From Arcobacteraceae bacterium (GTDB taxonomy: Bacteria > Campylobacterota > Campylobacteria > Campylobacterales > Arcobacteraceae): a DNA stretch of 64,000 bases. Shown here piece after piece: positions 44,937-53,425 of this stretch (position 1 is its first letter; each line of letters opens with the position of its first letter). The stretch covers positions 118,633 to 182,632 of the forward strand of contig JAIOSF010000022.1 of assembly GCA_021107755.1 (NCBI GenBank), written 5' to 3'. Below the pieces are notes generated by a model. It saw only the letters and a list, made by a program, of their open reading frames with translations, had not been told where the DNA came from and made no database searches. A program made the translations under genes and the position numbers.

Positions 44937-46776
44937 ACTACCAATTCGTAACCTTACACTTTATAGTTTTTTAATCTTACTTATATCTATTATGGTAAGT
45001 TTTATTATTATGTTTTATTACCTAAGTGAGATTAGAACTTTAGATAGTAGATTACAAAAGCTATCTAATGCACACAATAGTTTTCTAAAGTTAAAACTTA
45101 ATACAGAAAGGCTTCTTACAACTATAACACTAGAAGAGACAAAAAAAACTTGGAAAGAGACAATTGAAAATTTCGATAAAGCTTTTGTCCTTCTTCCTCA
45201 AAACCAAAAAGAAAAAATTGATGAATTATGGTATGTAAGTAAAAAAGAGATTATTGTAATTGAAGAATTATTAAATAAGAAAGTGGTATCTCCTATAAAT
45301 TTACAAACTAAACCGATACTTATAAAACAAGGTGAAATGTTTGTAAAGGGTGATAATAGTTTATTATATTTTACTTTACAAGAGTTAACAAAAAAAATAG
45401 AATATCTTATTCAATATGAAAGCTTTATCCTTGATGAATTTGATAAAATGGAAAAAATAGATATTAATCATATTAGAAGAGATATCACTACAACAATATA
45501 TTATGCAACCTTTTTCCCTCTAATTATATTACTTATTACTTTATTTTTCATAGTTTATACTACACGAAAAACAGCCATAATGGAAAAAAATTTATTAGAT
45601 ACAAAAGAGACTTTAGAATCAACTATTTTACAAGAAAAAGATACTAGACTTTTAATAAATAATATTATAAATTCTTTAGAGGTTGCTATATTTTGGAAAG
45701 ATATAAATGGTATTTTTATGGGGGCAAATAACTTCTTTTTACATGCTGCAGGATTACAAAAACCAGATGATATTTTGGGTAAAAGCGATTTTGATATGCC
45801 TTGGGCTCAAAAAGAAGCACAAAATTATATTAATGATGACAACGAAGTTTTAAAAACGGGAAAACCAAGATTAAATTTTGAAGAAACCCAAACAACTCCA
45901 AGTGGAGATACAATCTATCTCTTAACTTCCAAAGTACCTTTAACCAATACAAAAGGGGAGAAAATAGGGATATTAGGTTCTTATTTAGATATAACAGAAC
46001 AAAAAAAATCTACTTTAGAATTAACACATAAAAATAAATTGCTCGCTCAACAATCAAAAATGGCAGCAATGGGAGAGATGCTTGAAAACATTGCACATCA
46101 ATGGAGACAGCCATTATCTGTAATTTCAACTGCATCTTCTGGACTTAAAATGCAAAAACAGTTCGGTGCTATTAGTGATGATTCACTTTACAAAACCCTT
46201 GATATTATTACCCATACAGTAGAACATTTATCTCAAACTATCAACGACTTTAGAGACTACTTTAATCCAAATAAAACAGTTGTTAACTTTGATTTAAAAA
46301 ATATAATTGAAAAAACTCTTTATTTTGTACAATCAAAACTTCAAAATAGAAACATATCAATTATTAAAGAATTTGAAAGTATTGAACTTCTTGGCTTAGA
46401 AAATGAATTAGTACAGGTTATTATAAATATACTGAATAACTCCAGAGATGCATTTGAAAATAGTAGTATAATTGAAGATAAATTAATTTTTATTACTACA
46501 ATGAAAGATGAAAAAAAAGATTATGTTTATATAACTATCCAAGATAGTGCGGGTGGTATTCCTCAAGATATTTTAAATAGGGTATTTGAACCTTACTTTA
46601 CAACAAAGCATAAAAGCCAAGGGACAGGAATCGGTTTATATATGTCTCAAGAGATGATCGAGAAACATATGAATGGAGAACTTCATGTAGAAAATAGAAC
46701 TTTTCAATATAACAATAAATCATATACAGGGGCTTTATTTACTATTAAAATTCCACTTAAAATGGAAAATATTTAA
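44929..46776 (+). CDS. PAS-domain sensor histidine kinase coupled to the solute-binding protein
   Basis: 615 residues from the ATG at 44929, inside the last codons of the binding-protein gene (ATGAATAA overlap). An upstream in-frame TTG at 44887 is rejected. Membrane segments at about 12-32 and 199-219 flank a helical periplasmic domain that lacks a ligand pocket motif. A PAS domain lies at about 250-375. The H-box 'MGEMLENIAHQWRQPLSVIS' and ATPase motifs ('NILNNSRDAF', 'DSAGGIP', 'GTGIGLYMSQEM') follow. No response regulator gene is adjacent. Confidence 0.9.
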   Translation: MNKLPIRNLTLYSFLILLISIMVSFIIMFYYLSEIRTLDSRLQKLSNAHNSFLKLKLNTERLLTTITLEETKKTWKETIENFDKAFVLLPQNQKEKIDELWYVSKKEIIVIEELLNKKVVSPINLQTKPILIKQGEMFVKGDNSLLYFTLQELTKKIEYLIQYESFILDEFDKMEKIDINHIRRDITTTIYYATFFPLIILLITLFFIVYTTRKTAIMEKNLLDTKETLESTILQEKDTRLLINNIINSLEVAIFWKDINGIFMGANNFFLHAAGLQKPDDILGKSDFDMPWAQKEAQNYINDDNEVLKTGKPRLNFEETQTTPSGDTIYLLTSKVPLTNTKGEKIGILGSYLDITEQKKSTLELTHKNKLLAQQSKMAAMGEMLENIAHQWRQPLSVISTASSGLKMQKQFGAISDDSLYKTLDIITHTVEHLSQTINDFRDYFNPNKTVVNFDLKNIIEKTLYFVQSKLQNRNISIIKEFESIELLGLENELVQVIINILNNSRDAFENSSIIEDKLIFITTMKDEKKDYVYITIQDSAGGIPQDILNRVFEPYFTTKHKSQGTGIGLYMSQEMIEKHMNGELHVENRTFQYNNKSYTGALFTIKIPLKMENI

Positions 46777-46800
46777 ATAAATTCTTTTGAATAAAGACAA

Positions 46801-46828
46801 AAAAATTAAAGTTTGTTCTTTAATTTTT
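46801..46828. terminator. Bidirectional terminator between convergent kinase genes
   Basis: AAAAATTAAAG (46801-46811), loop TTTGTT, CTTTAATTTTT (46818-46828): a perfect 11-bp stem with a T-run on the minus strand (read into 46800-46795) and T-rich sequence on the plus strand. It overlaps the stop codon of the minus-strand hybrid kinase (46820-46822) and closes the seven-gene operon. Confidence 0.75.
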
Positions 46829-49033
46829 ATTATTTAATAGCTTAAGTGCCTCATTAAAATTAAATTTTTCAATAATTTTTTTTACACTTTCAAAAAGTTT
46901 TTTATCCTCTTTATTTAATTTATATTTATTAATAGTATCAATAATTTCATAACAACTTTTTGGTTTTTTTGTGGATATAGCTTGTTGTAATTTATCAAAC
47001 AAGATATCTTTATGCTCATCATCTATCTCTAATTTTTCTTGGTTATTCTCACTTTTTTGTATCTCTTTTAAAGCTCTAAGTTCTTCTAATATTATCTCTA
47101 ATTGCTCATTAAACTGTGTAATTAAATCACTTTGTTTTATAGTTGTTATCTCTTTAACTATATTATAAAATCTCTTAGCACCTATATTAGCACTTAACCC
47201 TTTAAGCGTATGTATGGTTCTTTCAAACTCCTCTTTTGTTAAAGATAATAAATCTAGTTTTTTATAATTATTATAAAAACTCAAAAGAATTTTTAAATAA
47301 AGTTTTTTGTTTTGATTAACCATTGTAAGACCATAATCTATATCTATACTTTTTAATAAAGGGATTATTGTTATCTCCTTTTGGGGATTATCCTGTAAAA
47401 TTATTTTTTTATTTAAAGAATATTTTAAAATAAAACCATAAAGTAATTCAACCTCGATAGGTTTACTTAAATGTTCATTCATCTTTGCATTTTTGCTATT
47501 TTGAATATCTTGAGACATGGCATTTGCACTTAATGCAATAATTGGTATCTCTTTATCATATTCTCTTATTATTTTTGTAGCTTCATATCCATCCATTATA
47601 GGCATCTGAATATCCATCAATATCAAGTCAAAACTATCAGGAGATCTTAAAAAAATATCTACTGCCATTTTCCCATCATAAGCATCAACTATCTCAATCC
47701 CCTTAAACTCAAGTAATCCTTGTAATAAAAATCTATTTGTTTCATTATCTTCAACTAAAAGTATTTTAATATTATTAAGTTGTTGCATCTGCTGTTGTAG
47801 TTGACTTAAAGAGTGTAAAGAGGTTTCTGTATTCACTAGTACCCCTTTTTCTAATGGTATCTCAAATATAAATTCACTCCCTTTTCCAAACTCACTATCT
47901 ATTGTTATCTCTCCTCCCATCATCTCAACAAGTTGTTTAGAGATAGATAATCCTAATCCAGTACCTCCATATTTTCTTGTAGTACTTATGTCTGCTTGTG
48001 AAAAAGATTGAAATAACATCTCTTGTTGCTCTTGGGTAACCCCTATTCCAGTATCTACAACTCTGAACTTCACCCTACCATTATTCTGATTTTCAATATA
48101 AACTTTTATCCCACCTATATGAGTAAACTTAATTGCATTATTGACAAGATTGATTAGAACCTGCCCAAGTCTAATAGGATCACCTATATAAATACTATTT
48201 TCCTCATCATAAATAATCTCATATGTAATATCTTTCTCATTGGCTTTTAATTCAGTAATATTACGCAAGTTTGCTATAACATTATTCATATCAAAACTAA
48301 TCTTTTCTACCTCTAACTTTCCAGCTTCTATTTTAGAAAAGTCTAATATATCATTGATAATAAAAAGTAAATTTTTTGCAGAGCTATCTATTTTTTGTAT
48401 GTATTCTTTTTGTTTTTCCATATCATTAGATTGCAATGCTAAATGTGTCATACCTAAAATACCATTCATAGGTGTTCGTATCTCATGGCTCATATTTGCT
48501 AAAAAATTAGATTTAAATTGTGTTGCTGCCTCTGCTTTTGTTTTTTGTTCTTGTAACTCTCTTACTGTTTTTTGAAGCTTTAGTTTAGTAATTTGAAGAT
48601 TTTGATTCGTTTTTGTCATTTGCTTTGATTTGACTGCAAGCTTGGCATGGGACTGAATCATAGAACCTTGTGTTGCTTTTTGATCAGTTGTATCAACTAA
48701 TATGGAATATTTTACATCTCGTCCATCTGGCCAACTAATAAGTTCATCATAAGACTTTACCCATCGATCATCTATTTCATCAAAAAACTCACAAGTATAT
48801 TTCTCTTTTTTTACTGCTCTATCGCCTCTTTGTTGCAGATGCATAACACTACACCAGCTACAAATTTCATTTTGTCCATATATTCGTTCCCAACAATATG
48901 TTTCTTGTGGTGCGTACATATTTTCTCTTACAATTCTATTTGCATATACAACCTCATAAGTCTCTATATCAACAGCATATGCTCCAAAAGGGATAACATC
49001 AAGCAGTGCTTCAAATAACTTATTTTCTAACAT
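46820..49033 (-). CDS. Hybrid sensor kinase: three-Cys PAS, HisKA, ATPase, receiver, Hpt
   Basis: 737 residues, cytosolic. The PAS domain (1-120) carries Cys47, Cys58 and Cys61 in '[17 protein letters not shown]'. A coiled coil (about 125-175) leads to the H-box '[18 protein letters not shown]' (His183), an ATPase domain (about 290-400), a receiver ('[17 protein letters not shown]', about 420-540) and an Hpt domain ('[18 protein letters not shown]', about 575-680). It therefore holds all steps of a phosphorelay up to a missing final regulator. Its PAS is nearly the same as that of the 49055-49987 cyclase, with Cys at identical positions. Last gene of the operon. Confidence 0.92.
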   Translation of the reverse strand: MLENKLFEALLDVIPFGAYAVDIETYEVVYANRIVRENMYAPQETYCWERIYGQNEICSWCSVMHLQQRGDRAVKKEKYTCEFFDEIDDRWVKSYDELISWPDGRDVKYSILVDTTDQKATQGSMIQSHAKLAVKSKQMTKTNQNLQITKLKLQKTVRELQEQKTKAEAATQFKSNFLANMSHEIRTPMNGILGMTHLALQSNDMEKQKEYIQKIDSSAKNLLFIINDILDFSKIEAGKLEVEKISFDMNNVIANLRNITELKANEKDITYEIIYDEENSIYIGDPIRLGQVLINLVNNAIKFTHIGGIKVYIENQNNGRVKFRVVDTGIGVTQEQQEMLFQSFSQADISTTRKYGGTGLGLSISKQLVEMMGGEITIDSEFGKGSEFIFEIPLEKGVLVNTETSLHSLSQLQQQMQQLNNIKILLVEDNETNRFLLQGLLEFKGIEIVDAYDGKMAVDIFLRSPDSFDLILMDIQMPIMDGYEATKIIREYDKEIPIIALSANAMSQDIQNSKNAKMNEHLSKPIEVELLYGFILKYSLNKKIILQDNPQKEITIIPLLKSIDIDYGLTMVNQNKKLYLKILLSFYNNYKKLDLLSLTKEEFERTIHTLKGLSANIGAKRFYNIVKEITTIKQSDLITQFNEQLEIILEELRALKEIQKSENNQEKLEIDDEHKDILFDKLQQAISTKKPKSCYEIIDTINKYKLNKEDKKLFESVKKIIEKFNFNEALKLLNNKN

Positions 49034-49054
49034 ATAGTATCCCTTTATATAATT

Positions 49055-49987
49055 TTATAATCTAAATTTTAAATTATTTCTTCCACTTTTTTTTGCTTCA
49101 TAGAGTTTTTTATCTGCAAAATCAAGTGTCTCATCTATTGTTTGATTTTTCTCTTTAATACTTAATCCAATCGATACTGTTAGATAAATATTATCTTTTT
49201 TAGATATTATTGAAAGATTTTCAACATCTTGTCTCATCTTTTCAAGTTTATTGACCACCTTTTTTTCATCTTCACTTACTGTTAATAAAGCAAACTCTTC
49301 CCCACCAATTCTTGCAAAAATATCTTCTTTTTCTAAATTTGTAGTGATAGATTTTGTGAATTCTTTTAAAATAGTATCACCTGCTTGATGTCCATAAGTA
49401 TCATTTATATTTTTAAACTTATCAAGATCAAACATTGCTACATATATTTTTTGATTACACGGTAACTCTTGTTCCCATATATTTGCTACTAGTTCAAAAA
49501 AGTTTCCTCTATTATTTATACCTGTAAGAAAATCTTTTTTTGCCATGTATTCTAACTTTGCATTAGCCTCTTTGAGTTTTTTTGATTGCATGGCAAGTTT
49601 AGTATGAGTCTTTATCATATTTGCTTGTATCTCTTTTTGTTCAGTTATATCAACTGCAATAGAGTACTTCACAGTTCGTCCATCTGGCCATCTAACTAAC
49701 TCATCATAACTTTGAAACCATTTATCTGTTACCTCATCAAAAAAATTCGTAACTAGCTTTTCACTTTTATATATTGCTTTTCTTTGTTTTAATTCAGGTA
49801 TTGTACACCAACTACAAACTTCTTCTTGTCCAAAAACTTTTTTCCAACAAAAATTTTCTCTAGGTGCATACAAACTTTCTTGCATTAGTTTATTTGCATA
49901 TACCACTTCATAAGTCTCTATGTCTACAGCATATGCTGCAAATGGTATTACATCTAATAATGCTTCAAAAAGTTTGTTTTCTTCCAT
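49055..49987 (-). CDS. Diguanylate cyclase with three-Cys PAS domain
   Basis: 310 residues. PAS domain (1-120) with Cys47, Cys58 and Cys61 in 'FCWKKVFGQEEVCSWCT', paralogous to that of the hybrid kinase 21 bp downstream. A short coiled coil follows, then a GGDEF domain (about 150-310) with GGEEF in 'FARIGGEEFALL'. The inhibitory-site RxxD is not present (the four residues read EKED), so product inhibition is probably absent. No membrane segment. It is probably an output of the operon, converting the signal to c-di-GMP; control by the CheY-like protein encoded just upstream is inference. Confidence 0.92.
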   Translation of the reverse strand: MEENKLFEALLDVIPFAAYAVDIETYEVVYANKLMQESLYAPRENFCWKKVFGQEEVCSWCTIPELKQRKAIYKSEKLVTNFFDEVTDKWFQSYDELVRWPDGRTVKYSIAVDITEQKEIQANMIKTHTKLAMQSKKLKEANAKLEYMAKKDFLTGINNRGNFFELVANIWEQELPCNQKIYVAMFDLDKFKNINDTYGHQAGDTILKEFTKSITTNLEKEDIFARIGGEEFALLTVSEDEKKVVNKLEKMRQDVENLSIISKKDNIYLTVSIGLSIKEKNQTIDETLDFADKKLYEAKKSGRNNLKFRL

Positions 49988-49997
49988 TGTTTAACCC

Positions 49998-50411
49998 TTA
50001 AATTTCTTCTTCAAGAATATCTAAATCTTCATCTTCTTCATCAACAGCATACTCTATGAAAACTTCACCAATAGAAGCTGCTAATTTATCTTCAGTGATT
50101 GGCTTTAACATATATCCAACAGCTCCTGCTTGAATAGACTTAATCACCATATCTTCTTGACCATGAGATGTTACCATAATTATTTTTGCATCTACATTAT
50201 CTTTTATTATATGTTTTACAGCAGTAATACCATCCATATCTGGCATTGTTATATCCATTGTTACTAAATCTGGTTGAGTTTTATTATATCCATCTATTGC
50301 TTCTTGACCATTTGTAGCACTACAAACAACTTCATGACCTAATTTTTCTAATAAATTTGTAATCTTTTTTCTTATAATAAGTGAATCATCTACAACTAAA
50401 ACTTTTAACAT
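49998..50411 (-). CDS. CheY-like single-domain response regulator with acidic tail
   Basis: 137 residues: receiver domain with 'LVVDDSLIIRK', phospho-acceptor Asp53 in 'LVTMDITMPDMDG', Thr in 'IIMVTSHGQED' and Lys in 'VGYMLKPITED'. After residue 120 comes an acidic tail ('VDEEDEDLDILEEEI') not found in plain CheY. There is no output domain. Lying 18 bp from a CheX-type phosphatase gene and downstream of two CheA-like kinases, it is most likely the shared phosphate acceptor of this operon. Confidence 0.93.
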   Translation of the reverse strand: MLKVLVVDDSLIIRKKITNLLEKLGHEVVCSATNGQEAIDGYNKTQPDLVTMDITMPDMDGITAVKHIIKDNVDAKIIMVTSHGQEDMVIKSIQAGAVGYMLKPITEDKLAASIGEVFIEYAVDEEDEDLDILEEEI

Positions 50412-50429
50412 CTATTTATCCTTTTATTT

Positions 50430-50903
50430 TTATTTTATTGAATCTTCTGAACCAACAGCACTAATACTTAATACACCATACTGTGTTGTAATATTTGCAC
50501 TAACTATTTTAGAGTTTTTATATTTTTTTATATTGGAAGCGTCATTGATTGTAATTGGTGGTGTTATTGTTACACCCTTACCTCTATTTGGAAATGTTGG
50601 TAAAGCTAATCCTATTATTGTATTGATTGTTTCTCCTGAAACACTATCAATAACTTCAACTAATTCTTCCTCGGGAACCTCTTCTCCATCCATAAAAAGT
50701 GTTACTAAATGGTTCAATAAACTACTATCATAACTAATTATTATCATAAGATTAAGGTTTCCACCCGTACCGATCATTGATGTATAATCTTTCAAACGCA
50801 ATTTATCTGGATTAAGTTCATCAATCGTTATTTCTTCAATATTTATTCCCATATCTTCAGACAAAAAAAGTTTTGATTGAAGTATTAATGCATCAAGTAT
50901 CAT
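50430..50903 (-). CDS. CheX-type CheY-P phosphatase
   Basis: 157 residues with the CheC/CheX/FliY-family pattern: 'VIDSVSGETINTIIGLALP' contains the catalytic ExxN (Glu91, Asn94). Single-motif proteins of this size match CheX, a dimeric phosphatase of phosphorylated CheY. Its place between CheA-like kinase and CheY-like genes strongly supports the assignment. Starts 18 bp after the upstream kinase gene. Confidence 0.88.
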   Translation of the reverse strand: MILDALILQSKLFLSEDMGINIEEITIDELNPDKLRLKDYTSMIGTGGNLNLMIIISYDSSLLNHLVTLFMDGEEVPEEELVEVIDSVSGETINTIIGLALPTFPNRGKGVTITPPITINDASNIKKYKNSKIVSANITTQYGVLSISAVGSEDSIK

Positions 50904-50921
50904 ATTTATTCCTTTATAGTT

Positions 50922-53417
50922 TTATGAAAGTGGTACCACGATTTCCAAAGTGGTTCCAATATCTTTTTGTGAATTTATATTTATCACACCATTTAACTTA
51001 TCAACTTCATTTTTCACTGCACTCATTCCTACCCCTCGTCCAGAAATTTCTGATATTGTTTCTTTTGTTGTAAAACTATCATTAAAAATAAACTGGTATA
51101 TTTCATCTTCAGATAATTTTTCTACATCTATATTATTATTTCGTAACTTTTCCTTTAATTTTTCTATATTAATCCCTTCTCCATCATCTGAAATCGTTAT
51201 AGTTAGCACCTCATCTGTAGTAGTAAAACTACATACTATTGTACCTACTTCATCTTTATCTTTTTCAACTCGTATATCTGGTTTTTCAATCCCATGATCT
51301 ACTGAGTTCCTAAAAATATGTGTCAGAGATTTTATAAATGGTTTATATTTATCTTGTAAAGCAAAATTGCTATCTCCCATAATTTCAAAATCATAAATCT
51401 CTTTTTCAAGTCTAGCTGCTAATTGTTTTGTTGATGCAATAAAAGGGTGCAGTAAAGTTGTAAGTTTTGTAGTAGAAAGATTTTGAACCTGACATAATAA
51501 TTCATAGCATTCAGGAGTAGTCTCTTTTAACTTACCTAAAACTTTTTCAATTTTCTCTTGTAAGTCAACAATATCCAAATAATCAACTTTGATAAAATTA
51601 TCTGATTCTAAAAAATCTTCACCTAAAACTTTTCCTATAATATCAAGGCTTTCATCTAGTGTTTTATGAAAATTACTATTATCTAAAAGTTTCAAAAGTT
51701 GTTCATTTGTACTAATTGTTTTGCTCTGTAAAGCAGATATTTCACTCTCTAATTTATGTAAAAATGATACTATTTTTTGAATATAAAGTTGAGAAAAAGT
51801 CCCTTTAAATGTATGTATAGTTCTATATATAGTACTTATATTATGTAATGGTGTTTTATTTTTATCAATCAATTTAGAATAAGAATTTATAAAATGGATA
51901 TACTCTTTTCTTAAATCAAAAAACATCTCTGGTTCACTCACAATTGCAACTATCATTTTCAAGGTGTCTTGCTCTTTTTTTACTTTATTTTCAAGCTTTT
52001 TTTGGGATGTTATATTTGTTAGAATCAACATAAAGTAACTCTCATCTAATACTTTATATTCAATTTTAATAGCTTTTTTATTTAATAAAATAATTTGTGG
52101 CAATAGTGATATAAGTGATTTTCTTTTTATATCACTTTTCTCTTTTAAAACCAATTTTAGTGTATTTTTAAAAAACTCTTTTCTACTATCATCACTAAAT
52201 AAAAGATTGGTTATATCATTCGATACAATATCCTTACCTAAAATTTTAATACACTCTTTTGAATACTCTTCATCAACTTGAAAATTTGTATTAAAAGTTA
52301 AAAATCCTTGTCCCGCATTATCAAGTAAAACTGATACTTTATTTTTACTTTTTTGAATTGTTTTATTTAGTTGAGATAACTTACGATTCCAATAGTAAAA
52401 ACCAACCAATAAAACCAAAATAACTGCTAGTATTTCTAATAAAAGTGTATAATCAATACTACTTTCAACATACATCGCATCTGGATAGATTAACTCTTTG
52501 ATATCAACTGTAGACTTTGATAAATCCAGTAAATTATATGTTTGTACGATTTGACTTATAATTTCAGGTTTAAACTTATGATACTCATTTGTTTTAAAAT
52601 GACTTAGCTTTTTTAACTCGTTCCCTTCAAATATTAAATGCTCTAGTGATTTATTTTGAGTATTATATTTGTCTTGAATAATTTTTGAACTCTCTTCTAT
52701 ATTATTAAATGCATACTCCCAACCTTTTTTAGTAGCATTATAAAAATCTCTTACTAGCTTTGGATCTTTTTTTAATAACTTCTGAGAAGTAAAAAGAATA
52801 TCATCATAAAAATTAAACCCATAATCAGAAGGATCAAATATGGTATATTCTAAACCTTTTTCAACCATATGAAAAGGCTCATTTGATAAATAAGTTGTCA
52901 TTGCATCTGTGTTTCCATCGATTAAATCTTGCGTGTTAAAACTATGTTTTTGTGATACAAAATCTTTCTGTGATAGATTATTGACTTTAAACATCGCGTT
53001 TAGTGACGCCATAGTAATTTGATTTGGCGTTAACATGATTTTTTTACCTTTTAAATCATGTACAGTTTTTAAATCTTTCCGTTTTTTAGCCATTAATACA
53101 AAAGGAGATTTTTGCAATAATGGCATTAATAAATAAACATCCAATCCTTGAATTTTATCTAAAATTAGTGATGAGCTATCAACTCCAAAATCACTAATTC
53201 CAGTACTTACATCTTGAGCAATATTAGTTCCAAAATTATACTCTTTTATCTCTACATCAAGTCCTGCATCTTTATAAAAACCTTTCTCTTTTGCCATATA
53301 ATATCCAGCAAATTCAAACTGATGTTTCCATAATAATTGTATTGATACTTTTTTCTCTGCCCCTTGTGCAAATAGCACAAATAAAAAACTTAAAATCACA
53401 ATATTTTTAATTAACAT
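50922..53417 (-). CDS. Membrane CheA-like kinase with NMT1/THI5-type periplasmic sensor
   Basis: 831 residues. Signal peptide (1-19), then an NMT1/THI5-like binding domain (about 22-300; 'VSIQLLWKHQFEFAGYYMAK'), and a membrane helix at about 325-343. A PAS-like region spans about 360-475. An Hpt-like domain has His535 in 'YRTIHTFKGTFSQ'. The ATPase domain carries the CheA-specific 'HIFRNSVDHGIEKP' and 'ISGRGVGMSAVKNEV'. The protein ends right after the ATPase domain, so the CheW-like P5 domain of CheA is absent, and no CheY-binding P2 is evident. It would autophosphorylate on the Hpt His in response to a ligand of the pyrimidine/thiamine-precursor or sulfonate/nitrate-like binding fold. Confidence 0.9.
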   Translation of the reverse strand: MLIKNIVILSFLFVLFAQGAEKKVSIQLLWKHQFEFAGYYMAKEKGFYKDAGLDVEIKEYNFGTNIAQDVSTGISDFGVDSSSLILDKIQGLDVYLLMPLLQKSPFVLMAKKRKDLKTVHDLKGKKIMLTPNQITMASLNAMFKVNNLSQKDFVSQKHSFNTQDLIDGNTDAMTTYLSNEPFHMVEKGLEYTIFDPSDYGFNFYDDILFTSQKLLKKDPKLVRDFYNATKKGWEYAFNNIEESSKIIQDKYNTQNKSLEHLIFEGNELKKLSHFKTNEYHKFKPEIISQIVQTYNLLDLSKSTVDIKELIYPDAMYVESSIDYTLLLEILAVILVLLVGFYYWNRKLSQLNKTIQKSKNKVSVLLDNAGQGFLTFNTNFQVDEEYSKECIKILGKDIVSNDITNLLFSDDSRKEFFKNTLKLVLKEKSDIKRKSLISLLPQIILLNKKAIKIEYKVLDESYFMLILTNITSQKKLENKVKKEQDTLKMIVAIVSEPEMFFDLRKEYIHFINSYSKLIDKNKTPLHNISTIYRTIHTFKGTFSQLYIQKIVSFLHKLESEISALQSKTISTNEQLLKLLDNSNFHKTLDESLDIIGKVLGEDFLESDNFIKVDYLDIVDLQEKIEKVLGKLKETTPECYELLCQVQNLSTTKLTTLLHPFIASTKQLAARLEKEIYDFEIMGDSNFALQDKYKPFIKSLTHIFRNSVDHGIEKPDIRVEKDKDEVGTIVCSFTTTDEVLTITISDDGEGINIEKLKEKLRNNNIDVEKLSEDEIYQFIFNDSFTTKETISEISGRGVGMSAVKNEVDKLNGVININSQKDIGTTLEIVVPLS

Positions 53418-53425
53418 ATCTATCC

